DNA of 64,000 bases from Opitutaceae bacterium (GTDB lineage Bacteria > Verrucomicrobiota > Verrucomicrobiia > Opitutales > Opitutaceae). The translations under genes were made by a program, and so were the position numbers. Location: NCBI GenBank assembly GCA_041395105.1, contig JAWLBB010000001.1, positions 682,001-746,000 on the forward strand. The letters run 5' to 3'. Below are positions 39,514-48,157 of the stretch, one piece after another. Under the pieces are notes generated by a model that was not told where the DNA came from, made no database searches, and worked only from the letters and a program-made list of their open reading frames with translations. The first letter of the stretch is position 1. Every line of letters begins with the position of its first letter.

Positions 39514-40479
39514 TCAGATCGACGGGTTGCGCCGGGTCTGGCCCGGAGATTGGCCGATCTGTCGGCGGTAGAGATTGCGAAGCTGGCGGCCGTCGGCATA
39601 CCCGCAGGCCCTGGCCACATCCTCGACTTTCAGGTTCCCATCGTTCAGGAGAGATCGGGCACGTTCGAGGCGCAGTCGGATGAGATACTCGCCGACGGAG
39701 AGGGAAAGGCTTTTGCGGAAGCGGCGGGAGAGGGTTCGGGGACTCGCTCCCACCACCCTGGCCAGGACCTCCAGTTTCGGGGGGTGGTCAAGGTGTTCGA
39801 TCAGGACGTTCTGGGTGCGGTGCACCAGATCGTCCTGATGATTGCGGAATTGAAGGTAGATGCTCTCCTGTTCGAAAGCTGCGGTGCGGCGCACGTAGAC
39901 CACAAGTCGGTGGGCGATTTCGAAGGCCAGTCTTGACCCGTGCCGTTTCCCGATCAGGTGAATGGCCAGGTCAATACCGGAGGCGACCCCCGCGCTGGTC
40001 AGCAGGCGGTCTTCCTCGACAAAGACGACGCCGTGCTTCACCCGGGTGAGCGGATAGAGTTCCTGGAGGGCTTTCGTATCGGCCCAGTGGGTGGTGCAGG
40101 CAAGGCCGTCGAGGATGCCGGCCTCGGCCAGGAAGAAAGCGCCGGTGCAGACCGAACAGATTGTTGCGCCGCTCTGTCGGCATTGCCGCAGCCATTCGAA
40201 CAACGTGGCGTGTTCCCTGCGGAACGCCGGTGTGATGATGTGATCTCCCTGATATCCGGCGACGAAAAGCGTGTCTTCCGGCTCGAGCCGGATATCCTGG
40301 TAGGGCCTCAGGTTTGAGAACACCAGATTTCCTCCGATCGGCACGGATTTCGTCAGGGCGCAGACTTCGATCCGATAGGGATGACCGAGGCGTTCCGCCA
40401 TCTGGAAAACCTGAAATGGACCGATCAGATCCAGGCCGGTCAGCGTTGGAGGGGCGAAGAAGACGATACGGGGATTCAT
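39514..40479 (-). CDS. GlxA-family transcriptional regulator (DJ-1/PfpI plus AraC helix-turn-helix)
   Basis: 321 residues. N-terminal DJ-1/PfpI-like domain (about 1-170) with the nucleophile-elbow region ATICSVCTGAFFLAEAGILDG (Cys in VCTGAF), then an AraC-type double HTH (about 215-315; LEVLARVVGASPRTLSRRFRK and VEDVARACGYADGRQLRNLYRRQIGQSP). These proteins activate genes for amino-acid, choline or formamide-type catabolism by sensing a small metabolite. No target operon is evident nearby. Immediately upstream lies the MITE-rich gap. Confidence 0.9.
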   Translation of the reverse strand: MNPRIVFFAPPTLTGLDLIGPFQVFQMAERLGHPYRIEVCALTKSVPIGGNLVFSNLRPYQDIRLEPEDTLFVAGYQGDHIITPAFRREHATLFEWLRQCRQSGATICSVCTGAFFLAEAGILDGLACTTHWADTKALQELYPLTRVKHGVVFVEEDRLLTSAGVASGIDLAIHLIGKRHGSRLAFEIAHRLVVYVRRTAAFEQESIYLQFRNHQDDLVHRTQNVLIEHLDHPPKLEVLARVVGASPRTLSRRFRKSLSLSVGEYLIRLRLERARSLLNDGNLKVEDVARACGYADGRQLRNLYRRQIGQSPGQTRRNPSI

Positions 40480-40569
40480 CGATTGAACGGCGCGTCTCCC
40501 GATCCGGGCATGAAGCGCTCAGGCGTGAATGGCACTAAGTTAGGGGGTATTCAGGAGGGATCACGAGAT

Positions 40570-40633
40570 GTAGCCGCGGCAGTCTCTTGCCGCGTATCCA
40601 CGATGACACGCCCCAAGAGACCGGGGCGACTAC
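40570..40633 (+). repeat. 64-bp two-hairpin REP element, copy 4
   Basis: Starts gtagccgcggcagtctcttg, ends caagagaccggggcgactac. Part of MITE-like element A copy 2. Confidence 0.8.
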
Positions 40634-40692
40634 ACCAGACAAATACACCAACAAGAAATGCCAGTTCTGAGCCAAAGAATCTGCTTATCTTA

Positions 40693-40962
40693 GGGCGAAT
40701 CGACATTCAAATTGCGCTGCTGGTGAGAAGAGAAGCGGAAGCAGCGCAAGGCGGTGGCACGGAAGGCGTGCTGGAAGCACGTGTCCGTGCCACCAACGCC
40801 GCGACCTTCCGCTTCGCTCTCATCCTTCGGACGGGTCTGCGGAAGCGCTCAGCCGCGTTCCTTTTGCGACAGAAGCCCTTCAAGGGATTCTCGCCGCAAA
40901 AGCGCCTTGCTGAGGCCCTCCCGCAGTTCCCGCCAGCGCACAATTTGAATGTCGATTCGCCC
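40693..40962. mobile_element. MITE-like element B, 270 bp, 22-bp perfect terminal inverted repeats, TA duplication
   Basis: Ends are perfect 22-bp inverted repeats beginning gggcgaatcgacattcaaat. Flanking TA is present on both sides (40691-40692 and 40963-40964), a duplication typical of IS630/Tc1-mariner type elements. Inside is a long hairpin (gtggcacgga / tccgtgccac) around 40755-40795. No transposase. Confidence 0.8.
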
Positions 40963-41340
40963 TAGTGCCATTCCGGTCAGCCGTCATTGCTTTCCAGGCC
41001 TGGGTCTGGCGTCGGATCCTGCCTTGGAGTGTGGGGAGGGTGCAATACTTTCGTTTGGCGGACGGCGCCTGCCTCAACCGGATGCGGAAGGTCTGGCGGC
41101 ACACCCGATCCGGGTGCAGCGCAGGGCCTGGATCGGCCCGGGTCGATCCCATCGGGTTGGTGCGGGATTGCCGGGATCCAGGGCCGCGAAGGCCTAATGG
41201 TCGTTATGACCGAAACTTCTAGTGATGCTCTCAAATGCATCAGTCTTGTTGTGGGTGGGGTCGTCTGACAAAATCCAGACAGGAACGGCTCGCTGCCGGA
41301 ATTTCCCGCTTCACCCCCCCAAAAAAAGGAAAGGAGAACA

Positions 41341-41838
41341 ATGAAGAACGACGGCCAGATGATCCAATCCCGTCGCGAATTCCTCGCCGCCACTTCGAAG
41401 CTTGGAGTGGCCTGTGGTTTCACCTGCCTTTGTCCCATGTCCCGGCTTGCCGCCCAGGACAGCTACAGTGCTGTTCCGGACCCCAAGAAGCTGAATTACT
41501 GCGCCTATGTCTGCTCGAAGGATTGCGTGATGAAAGTGGCCGGCGAATCCGGTGATCTGGAGCTGAAGCGCGCGGCCTACAAGGAATGGAAAATCAAGGA
41601 ACGCTACGGACTGGAATTTGATCCGGACCAGATCTTCTGCAAAGGGTGCAAGACCGAGGAGGCCAACGCCGGAGCCGCGGTCGGGAATTGTCCGGTCCGC
41701 AAGTGCGCAATGGAGCGGGGGCTCAACGGCTGCATCGAGTGCTGGGAACTGGAGACCTGTGATCAGCAACTCTGGAAGGAGTCTCCGTCCTTCCACGCCC
41801 GGGTCATTCGAATGCAGGAACGGTATCGGTCTTATTGA
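41341..41838 (+). CDS. Tat-exported DUF3795-like Cys-rich protein
   Basis: 165 residues. Strong ribosome site (aaaggagaaca then ATG). Twin-arginine signal with Arg11-Arg12 (QSRREFLAATSKLG), followed by hydrophobic VACGFTCLCPM. The body matches the DUF3795 Cys pattern: YCAYVCSKDC, FCKGCKTEEA, CPVRKCAMERGLNGCIECWELETC, with about a dozen Cys that could bind Fe-S or zinc. Tat export suggests a folded cofactor-containing form. Family function is unknown; other members are cytoplasmic. Alone between the MITE gap and a toxin-antitoxin pair. Confidence 0.75.
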   Translation: MKNDGQMIQSRREFLAATSKLGVACGFTCLCPMSRLAAQDSYSAVPDPKKLNYCAYVCSKDCVMKVAGESGDLELKRAAYKEWKIKERYGLEFDPDQIFCKGCKTEEANAGAAVGNCPVRKCAMERGLNGCIECWELETCDQQLWKESPSFHARVIRMQERYRSY

Positions 41839-41884
41839 CGGGCAATTCCCAGGGAGTTCCTCTGCTGCGAAGTCCAGGCCGGTG

Positions 41885-42277
41885 TCACTCATGCAGGGTG
41901 ATCCCATGGGCGGCGAGTTTTCGATCATAGCTGACCACTTCGCTGCGGGTGCGGTTGGCCTGCGCAATGATGATCCGGTCGAAGGGATCGCTGAGATGTT
42001 CGGGCAGACTGACTGCAGCGTCGAAGTCTTCGGCTTCAACGGGCAGGACAAGGCATTCGTAGCGGGAGATGGCCTCGTCCCAGAATTCCCGGGCTGAATT
42101 GAACGGCTCAACTTTCAGTTGTTCCTTTTTCGCCTTCAAGGCGACTTCAAACAGACTGCAGGCGGAGACGTAGAGAGAGTCCGACGATGCGATCAGCTTC
42201 AGGGTATTGCGCGTCAGTTTCTTCTGAGCAAGGCCCGAGAGGGAAAGCAGGGCGCAGGTATCCAGGATCAGATCCAT
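41885..42277 (-). CDS. vapC: PIN-domain toxin (VapC-like)
   Basis: 130 residues. PIN ribonuclease residues: Asp6 (LILDTCALL), Glu44 (ACSLFEVAL), Asp97 and Asp100 (LSDPFDRIIIAQA), the usual acidic quartet. Downstream of and overlapping the antitoxin gene by 10 bp, so co-translated. It cuts RNA, likely tRNA or rRNA, when free of antitoxin. The order antitoxin-toxin is standard. The HLSDPFDRIIIAQA form puts it near PIN family members paired with Phd/YefM antitoxins. Confidence 0.92.
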   Translation of the reverse strand: MDLILDTCALLSLSGLAQKKLTRNTLKLIASSDSLYVSACSLFEVALKAKKEQLKVEPFNSAREFWDEAISRYECLVLPVEAEDFDAAVSLPEHLSDPFDRIIIAQANRTRSEVVSYDRKLAAHGITLHE

Positions 42278-42495
42278 CCCTCGATATCCTTGGCATCAAC
42301 GGGAGCGGTCGCCACCTCGGTGGTCACTGTTGCCCGAACCCCGTCCAGCGGCCGGACATTTCGCTGTCTCCGTTGGTGTGGGACGAGGTCAAACCAGGGC
42401 TTTCCGTTCTTTGAAACGATAATCCGCTGTCCGGCGTGGGCCAGATCTCCGAACTTGCTCAGGTTGCTCTTCACCTCCCGGATGGGTGCTTTCAT
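42268..42495 (-). CDS. antitoxin, Phd/YefM-type
   Basis: 75 residues. MKAPIREVKSNLSKFGDLAHAGQRIIVSKNGKPWFDLVPH (in parts) is the Phd/YefM N-terminal DNA-binding fold; the C-terminal half (about 45-75, VTTEVATAPVDAKDIEGWI) should wrap around the PIN toxin. It neutralises the toxin and represses the operon. A perfect palindrome at the promoter is the likely operator. Confidence 0.9.
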   Translation of the reverse strand: MKAPIREVKSNLSKFGDLAHAGQRIIVSKNGKPWFDLVPHQRRQRNVRPLDGVRATVTTEVATAPVDAKDIEGWI

Positions 42496-42503
42496 CAGGC
42501 AAA

Positions 42504-42531
42504 AATGTAGTCACCGTGACTACAATGTCAA
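42504..42531 (-). promoter_or_regulatory. toxin-antitoxin promoter with overlapping operator
   Basis: On the minus strand, TTGACA (42531-42526) and TACATT (42509-42504) are spaced by 16 bp. A perfect 19-bp palindrome (tgtagtcaccgtgactaca, 42506-42524) fills the spacer and overlaps the -10, so antitoxin binding would block polymerase. Fits autoregulation. Confidence 0.8.
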
Positions 42532-42645
42532 GGATGGATCAGGCCGGAGATCTCACGCTCGGCCGGTTCGGGCTTCCAGAAACGGACGAGTGCTCGTCGC
42601 CTGGATCGCAGTCGGACAAAATGGCGGGCCACAAGGCAGGTGACT

Positions 42646-43938
42646 TCAGGGGTTCTGGGTCACGGTGTCGCCGGCTCCGGTATAGAGATCGAGCGGCTCT
42701 TCGAATTCCAGCTTCACCGCGGTGGCGAGGGGATCGATCCGTTCGGAGGGCAGATCGACCCAGGTCACGCCGGGAAGTCCAGCCCAGGCGGCTCCACCCA
42801 CCTGGCGACACTCGATCGGGTCGGGATGACCGAGGACGGTGGCGCGCTTCACGGGATTGCGGATGCCCTTGATCGGGATGGGACCCTGGGGCCGGTCGAA
42901 GGTGATGAGGTAGAGTGTGCGGCGGTCGGGGGAGAGGGTGGTCAGGGCGGGCACGTGACCGGCAGGGATACCGGCTTCGGTTCCGAAGATGGCCTCACCG
43001 TTGGTCCTCAACCAGCCGCCCATTGCTTCGAGCACGGCGACGGATTGTTCGGGGATGGAGCCGTCGACCTTGGGTCCGATATCGAGGAGGAGGGATCCGC
43101 CAAGGGAGGCGCATTCCGCCAGCATCCACAGGCATTGGCGGGGCGATTTGAAATTGTCGTCCTTGAGCTGGAACCCCCAGGAATCGTTGATCGTGACGCA
43201 GAACTCCCAGGTGCCTTCAGGTCGGGTCACCGGGATGGCTTGTTCCGGCGTGCTGTAATCGCCGTAGCCGCCCATCCGGCTGTTCAGGACGACGTTCGGT
43301 GCCCATGCATGGAGTTGATCGCGCAATTCCTTGAATCGCCATTGTTCACTGTCCCGCTCCCAATCACCGTCGAACCAGAGCAGATCCGGCCGGTAGTTCT
43401 GACAGAGCTCCTGCAATTGGGCGCGGTGGAATTTCAGGAAGCGTTCCCAGGCGGCAGGATCCTCCTTGCCCTGGGGATAGCCGAAGCGATTCGTGTGCCG
43501 TTTGGCGTGATCGTGGGGTTGTTTGCCTTTGGGCAGGACAGAGGCGTAATCCGGATGGGACCAGTCGAGATGGGAAAAGTAGATGCCGACCTTCAGGCCT
43601 TGCTTCCTGAGGGCTTCGCAATAGGGGCCGATCAGGTCCCGACCGGCCGGGGCACCTTCGACCGCGTTGAGGGGACTCTGGGCGGTCGGCCAGAGGGCGA
43701 ATCCGTCATGGTGCTTGGCAGTGAGGACTGAGTATTGTGCTCCTGCTCGCGCAAAAAGCTCCGCCCATTTTCCCGGGTCGTAGGCGGCGGCCGTGAATTC
43801 CTTCGCGCCGGCCATGTAGTCGTCGTAATCGACCTCGCCATTGAAGAACGGCCAGGACTCGGCCCAGCGGCCGTGGGAATAGATGCCCCAATGAATGAAG
43901 ATCCCGAACCGGGCGTGTTTGAACCAGGGTTGGAGCAT
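42646..43938 (-). CDS. alpha-L-fucosidase (GH29)
   Basis: 430 residues. GH29 features: RFGIFIHWGIYSHGRWAESWPF near the N-terminus, LTAKHHDGFALWPT, DLIGPYCEALRKQGLKVGIYFSHLDW (in parts) and the nucleophile Asp in DLLWFDGDWERD (about 188). The C-terminal beta sandwich is present. No signal peptide is visible, so it is probably cytoplasmic and acts on imported fucosylated oligosaccharides. With NagA it suggests use of host or algal glycans. No sugar-uptake genes are adjacent. Confidence 0.92.
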   Translation of the reverse strand: MLQPWFKHARFGIFIHWGIYSHGRWAESWPFFNGEVDYDDYMAGAKEFTAAAYDPGKWAELFARAGAQYSVLTAKHHDGFALWPTAQSPLNAVEGAPAGRDLIGPYCEALRKQGLKVGIYFSHLDWSHPDYASVLPKGKQPHDHAKRHTNRFGYPQGKEDPAAWERFLKFHRAQLQELCQNYRPDLLWFDGDWERDSEQWRFKELRDQLHAWAPNVVLNSRMGGYGDYSTPEQAIPVTRPEGTWEFCVTINDSWGFQLKDDNFKSPRQCLWMLAECASLGGSLLLDIGPKVDGSIPEQSVAVLEAMGGWLRTNGEAIFGTEAGIPAGHVPALTTLSPDRRTLYLITFDRPQGPIPIKGIRNPVKRATVLGHPDPIECRQVGGAAWAGLPGVTWVDLPSERIDPLATAVKLEFEEPLDLYTGAGDTVTQNP

Positions 43939-44075
43939 GAAGGTTCACTTACCCGATTTTCGTCCTGGAGGCACGCCGGATTCTCTCGAGGCCGTTTGGT
44001 TTCCGCCGTTCAACTCCGATTCTCATTGATCTTAGGACTCGCGACGGGTTCCCGTCTGCCCCATAAGTCGTCGTC

Positions 44076-44531
44076 ATGATCTTCGACACCCTTGACCAAT
44101 TGGACCGTTACCGCGGACTGGGGTCCCGGTTTGCCAAGGCATTTGACTTCCTGAAGACCCTTGACGGGAACGCACCGGATGGCCGGATCGACCTAGATGG
44201 AGATGACCTCTTCATTCTTGTCCAGAGCTACGAGACCCAGCCGGAAGAACGGAAGGAATTCGAATCGCACCGGATCTATGCGGACATCCAGGTGGTCCTT
44301 TCCGGTGAAGAGACCCTGCTTTATGCTCCTCTGGAGGCACTCACGGCGGTCGATCCCTACAACGAAGAGAAAGACTTTCAGCTCTATCCGATGCGCGGCG
44401 GGGTGACCCGTCTTGAGGCTGGTCCCGGCGCGGTGGCCCTCTTCTTCCCTCCGGATGGGCATGTGCCCGGCTGCGCCTCACCGGCCGGTCCAATGGCGGT
44501 GAAGAAGGCGGTGGTCAAGGTCCGGCTCTGA
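44076..44531 (+). CDS. YhcH/YjgK/YiaL family protein
   Basis: 151 residues, the normal family length. EFESHRIYADIQVVLSGEETL with metal-ligand His and Glu, and FFPPDGHVPGCA near the end are diagnostic of the EbgC/YhcH beta-barrel family. Members are linked to sialic acid or beta-galactoside pathways and may be anomerases. Divergent from the fucosidase gene, with 137 bp between. Shares a sugar context. Confidence 0.9.
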   Translation: MIFDTLDQLDRYRGLGSRFAKAFDFLKTLDGNAPDGRIDLDGDDLFILVQSYETQPEERKEFESHRIYADIQVVLSGEETLLYAPLEALTAVDPYNEEKDFQLYPMRGGVTRLEAGPGAVALFFPPDGHVPGCASPAGPMAVKKAVVKVRL

Positions 44532-44534
44532 AAG

Positions 44535-44553
44535 TGGCGGAGAGGGAGGGATT
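44535..44553. repeat. 19-bp duplicate of the tRNA-Ser 3' end
   Basis: tggcggagagggagggatt is identical to plus-strand 44700-44718, the end of tRNA-Ser. The two are 165 bp apart. It could be an old att-like duplicate or part of a tandem duplication. Confidence 0.8.
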
Positions 44554-44699
44554 GGATTGGCGCGTCGCACCAAGGGCTTTGCCCCGACCTGCGGTCGTCC
44601 CATCTTCGCTTTCGCTCCGTCGAACCCCGAGGGTGTAGGTCGCATTCGCGACAGAGATGTCGCCTTTCAGGCTCGGAACTCATCCCTCCAGGACCAATT

Positions 44700-44759
<60 letters not shown>

Positions 44760-44789
<30 letters not shown>

Positions 44790-45066
44790 TGAGCCAAAAG
44801 GGTCGTTCTGAACGGAGATCGGCGGAGACGCAAGCCCTGCATGATTGAAAATCCCATGATTGGGAGCCTCGCCTGAGGGCGTCGGCATTGTCGCCTGCGT
44901 GGCAGGCTCGGAACCAATCATGCGCATTCGGCCACTCTGTCACCTCTCCTGAGCCAAAGGGGTCGTTCTGAACGGAGATCGGTGGAGACGCAAGCCCTGC
45001 ATGATTGAAAATCCTATGATTGGGAGCCTCGCCTGAGGCGTCGGCGTTGTCGCCTGCAAGGCAGGG
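44760..45066. repeat. two tandem 160-bp units containing the 5' half of tRNA-Ser
   Basis: 44760-44919 and 44920-45066 are about 90% identical with a shift of 160 bp (gccactctgt at 44771 and 44931). Each includes the 5' end of tRNA-Ser (first 30 or so bases) and its upstream region up to cgtcggc...cag. The second unit has only half a tRNA and cannot encode one. The 696-bp gap between 44532 and 45227 holds only this, the tRNA and its 3' duplicate. Confidence 0.8.
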
Positions 45067-45227
45067 GCAGCCGCGCGGGTCAACGCATTCGAGACATTGG
45101 ATCCGGAACGAGTCCACCGATCGAGCGCATTAAGGGCACATATTAGGAAATGCCGCTTGCCTGCCTCTGGGCGAGGGCCTTAACGTTTCGCAAATTTGTG
45201 CACCTTCAAACGGGGCCGTTCCGACTC

Positions 45228-45737
45228 ATGGTTTCAGCGAATCAGGAATTCAACTATAACAGCAAGATCGAGGGCGAGGTCATCATCAGCAAGGCTTCGG
45301 CGGTCGTGAACTGGATCCGCTCGAACTCGATGTGGCCGATGCCGATGGGACTGGCCTGCTGCGCGATCGAGTTGATGGCGGCCGGGGCCTCCCGTTTCGA
45401 CATCAGCCGCTTCGGCATGGAGGTCATGCGATTTTCGCCCCGGCAGTCCGACGTCATGATCGTCGCCGGCACCGTCACCTACAAGATGGCGACGGCGGTC
45501 CGTCGGATCTACGATCAGATGGCCGAGCCCCGCTGGGTCGTGGCGATGGGCGCCTGCGCCTCCTCAGGCGGCATGTACCGCTCCTATGCGGTCCTTCAGG
45601 GTGTGGACCGGATCCTGCCGGTCGATGTTTACATCAGCGGCTGTCCCCCCCGGCCCGAGGCACTCCTCGATGCCCTCATGAAACTGCAGAGCCAGGTCCG
45701 CAAGGAGCCTTCGGTCAGCAATCTTATTCGCGCCTGA
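45228..45737 (+). CDS. nuoB: NADH-quinone oxidoreductase subunit B
   Basis: 169 residues from the ATG at 45228. Holds cluster N2: Cys44-Cys45 in GLACCAIELM, Cys110 in MGACASSGG and Cys139 in SGCPPRPEAL. First gene of the complex I operon here. The usual partner upstream, nuoA, is absent; the sequence before holds tRNA-Ser duplicates. Stop and nuoC start are 4 bp apart. Confidence 0.97.
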   Translation: MVSANQEFNYNSKIEGEVIISKASAVVNWIRSNSMWPMPMGLACCAIELMAAGASRFDISRFGMEVMRFSPRQSDVMIVAGTVTYKMATAVRRIYDQMAEPRWVVAMGACASSGGMYRSYAVLQGVDRILPVDVYISGCPPRPEALLDALMKLQSQVRKEPSVSNLIRA

Positions 45738-45741
45738 CCGC

Positions 45742-46362
45742 ATGACAACCGCCGACCTCCTGCCCGAGCTTTCAGCCCAGTTTCCGGAGATCACCGAACG
45801 TGCGAGCCTCGACTGGCCCGCCTTCAACGTGCCGGCCTCCATCCTTATCCCGGCGATGACCCATCTGCGCGACGCGCACGGGTTCGACATGCTGGTCGAT
45901 GTGACCGCAATCGACTGGGAGAAGGAGACGCCCCGCTTTTCCGCGGTCTACCACCTGCTCTCGACGAAGAAGCACGTTTACCTACGGGTGGTCACGCCTT
46001 GTGAGGAAGTCAACGACGAGCCTCGGGTCCCGAGCCTGGTTTCCGTCTGGCCGGCCGCCGGGTGGCACGAGCGGGAGACCTATGACATGTTCGGGGTCAT
46101 TTTTGAGGGACACGGCGACCTCCGCCGTATCCTGATGTGGGAAGGCTATCCCTATTTCCCTTTGCGCAAGGAGTTCCCCCTCGCGGGCATCGAGACCGAG
46201 CTGCCCGACGCCGAGGTGGCCGAGGAGACTGGGGTCAAGGTGAAGTCGGCCCCGATGATGGGCGGCCCGTTCGTCGCGCCTCAGGAGAACGTGGTGAGTC
46301 GACGTGAACCCCGGGCCCGCGACGAGAGCTGGACCGAAGGGAAGGAGAAACCGCAGCGTTGA
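45742..46362 (+). CDS. nuoC: NADH-quinone oxidoreductase subunit C
   Basis: 206 residues. 30-kDa subunit: HGFDMLVDVTAIDW, and WHERETYDMFGVIFEGHGDLRRILM..GYPYFPLRKEFPL. A separate gene from nuoD (not fused). Part of the peripheral arm near the quinone site. A C-terminal tail of about 50 residues (ETGVKVKSAPMMGGPFVAP, then a basic end) is longer than usual. Confidence 0.97.
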   Translation: MTTADLLPELSAQFPEITERASLDWPAFNVPASILIPAMTHLRDAHGFDMLVDVTAIDWEKETPRFSAVYHLLSTKKHVYLRVVTPCEEVNDEPRVPSLVSVWPAAGWHERETYDMFGVIFEGHGDLRRILMWEGYPYFPLRKEFPLAGIETELPDAEVAEETGVKVKSAPMMGGPFVAPQENVVSRREPRARDESWTEGKEKPQR

Positions 46363-46380
46363 AGCGCGCTGGAGACTGAC

Positions 46381-47613
46381 ATGGCCGACAATTACACATT
46401 TACCGATGGGGCCTCACGTGCCGCCCGGGCCGTCGAGGAGATGGAGACGGAGAAGATGTCCATCAACATGGGGCCGTCCCATCCGAGCACCCACGGGGTC
46501 CTCCGGCTGCAGCTTGAGCTCAATGGCGAGACGGTGGTGAAGTGCGACCCCGTGGTCGGCTACCTGCACCGCGGCGATGAGAAGATCGCCGAGAACATGA
46601 CCTACAACCAGTTCGTTCCCTACACGGACCGGTTGGACTACCTCGCCCCTCTGGCCAATAATGTCGCCTACGCGATGACGGTGGAGAAGCTCGCCAAGCT
46701 CGAGCTGCCTCCTCGCGGCCAGGCCATCCGCGCCCTCATCTGTGAACTGGCCCGGATCTCCTCCCATCTCCTCGGGATCGGCGTCTATGGCATGGACACC
46801 GGGGCGATGACCATTTTCCTCTACACGTTTGAGGAGCGCGAGAAGCTCTACCTGCTCTTTGAAGAGCTGACCGGGGCCCGCTTCACGACCAGTTACACCC
46901 GGATTGGCGGGATGTCCCGCGACATGCCGGAGGGGTGGACCGATCGGGTGCTCAAGTTCTGCGACGGTGTCCTTCCGGTCGTCGACCTGGTTGACAAGCT
47001 TCTGACCCGCAACCGGATCTTCCTCGACCGGACCGACGGCATCGGCGTGATCTCGCAGGAGGATGCCATCGCTTACGGTCTGACGGGACCCAATCTGCGG
47101 GCCACGGGCGTGGATTTCGACCTGCGCAAGACCAATCCCTACCTCGGCTACGAGAACTACGAGTTCGATGTCCCGGTCGGGACAAAGGGCGATTGCTACG
47201 ATCGCTACCTTGTGCGCCTGGAGGAGGTCCGCCAGAGTGTGCGGCTGGTTCGGCAGATCATCGCGAAGATGCCGGACGGCCCCTGGTATGCGGAGCATGC
47301 CCGCAAGGTCTTTGCCCCGCGGAAGGAAAAGATCCTCACTTCGATGGAGGAGCTGATCCAGAACTTCATGCTGGTGACCGAGGGTCCGCAGATGCCGGCC
47401 GGTGAAGTGTATTTTGAGGCCGAGAACCCGAAGGGCGCCCTTGGCTTTTACATCGTAAGCAAGGGCGGCGGCGTGCCCTACCGCCTGAAGATCCGCTCTC
47501 CTTCCTTCTGCTCTCTCAATATCATGCCGAAAGTGGGCGTGGGCTGTCTGGTGGCGGATCTGTCGGCCATCCTGGGAAGCTTGGATTTCGTGATGGGCGA
47601 ATGTGACCGTTGA
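46381..47613 (+). CDS. nuoD: NADH-quinone oxidoreductase subunit D
   Basis: 410 residues. 49-kDa subunit with NMGPSHPSTHGVLR near the N-terminus, quinone-site residues in HRGDEKIAENMTYNQ (His and the region before Tyr), and ending in the standard LDFVMGECDR. Forms the quinone pocket with NuoB. Confidence 0.98.
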   Translation: MADNYTFTDGASRAARAVEEMETEKMSINMGPSHPSTHGVLRLQLELNGETVVKCDPVVGYLHRGDEKIAENMTYNQFVPYTDRLDYLAPLANNVAYAMTVEKLAKLELPPRGQAIRALICELARISSHLLGIGVYGMDTGAMTIFLYTFEEREKLYLLFEELTGARFTTSYTRIGGMSRDMPEGWTDRVLKFCDGVLPVVDLVDKLLTRNRIFLDRTDGIGVISQEDAIAYGLTGPNLRATGVDFDLRKTNPYLGYENYEFDVPVGTKGDCYDRYLVRLEEVRQSVRLVRQIIAKMPDGPWYAEHARKVFAPRKEKILTSMEELIQNFMLVTEGPQMPAGEVYFEAENPKGALGFYIVSKGGGVPYRLKIRSPSFCSLNIMPKVGVGCLVADLSAILGSLDFVMGECDR

Positions 47614-47639
47614 GCGACGAGCGAACTGCAACGACCGGA

Positions 47640-48152
47640 ATGAACCTCAAACCCGAAACCATCGAGACCATCGAGAAGCTCATCCCGCGCTACCCGCAGA
47701 AGCGGAGCGCGGTCATGCCCCTGCTTCACCATATCCAGTCGGATCAGGGAGTGATCTCCAATCAGGCGGTCGAATGGGTCGCGGCCAAGCTCGAGCTGCA
47801 GCCGATCAACGTCCTCGAGGTCGTCACCTTTTTCCCCTACTACCGCCAGAAGAAGCTCGGCAACTGCCATGTGCGGGTCTGCCAGACCCTTTCCTGTGCG
47901 CTGAAGGGCGCCTACCGGGTGGCGGAAAACCTGGAGAAGGCGCTCGAATGCAAGATCGGAACGACCCGCGCGGACGGTAAAGTGACTTTGGAATACGCGG
48001 AGTGCCTGGCCAGTTGCGGTTCCGGACCGGTCGCCCTGATCGACGAGGATCTTTTTGAGAACATCAAGGCCGCCGAACTGGACGGCCTGATCGAGGAAAT
48101 CAACCGGCGGTCCGAAATCGGCGACCGTGCGGTGAAGAAGGAGGAGCGCTGA
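47640..48152 (+). CDS. nuoE: NADH-quinone oxidoreductase subunit E
   Basis: 170 residues from ATG 47640; a TTG at 47610 overlapping the nuoD stop is an alternative. Binds a [2Fe-2S] cluster (N1a) through Cys81 and Cys86 (VCQTLSCALKG) and Cys122 and Cys126 (ECLASCGSGP). Part of the NADH dehydrogenase module with NuoF and NuoG. Confidence 0.95.
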   Translation: MNLKPETIETIEKLIPRYPQKRSAVMPLLHHIQSDQGVISNQAVEWVAAKLELQPINVLEVVTFFPYYRQKKLGNCHVRVCQTLSCALKGAYRVAENLEKALECKIGTTRADGKVTLEYAECLASCGSGPVALIDEDLFENIKAAELDGLIEEINRRSEIGDRAVKKEER

Positions 48153-48157
48153 TTGTC

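Larger units (their letters stand above)
40527..40974. mobile_element. MITE-like element A, copy 2, interrupted by element B
   Basis: Left end gaatggcactaagttaggg, right end agtgccattc (inverted). 40527-40692 is the inverted match of element A at 13252. Its right end is split by a 270-bp insert at 40693-40962. Joined without the insert, the sequence would read ctgcttatcttagtgccattc, matching the intact copy's ctgcttatcttggtgccattc. No coding capacity is supported. The 861-bp gap 40480-41340 holds this and nothing else clear until the promoter area of the DUF3795 gene. Confidence 0.75.

Noticed and set aside
40707..40943. 78-codon frame inside element B
   Set aside because: Arg/Ala/Pro-rich product with no transposase motif; arises from hairpin repeats.
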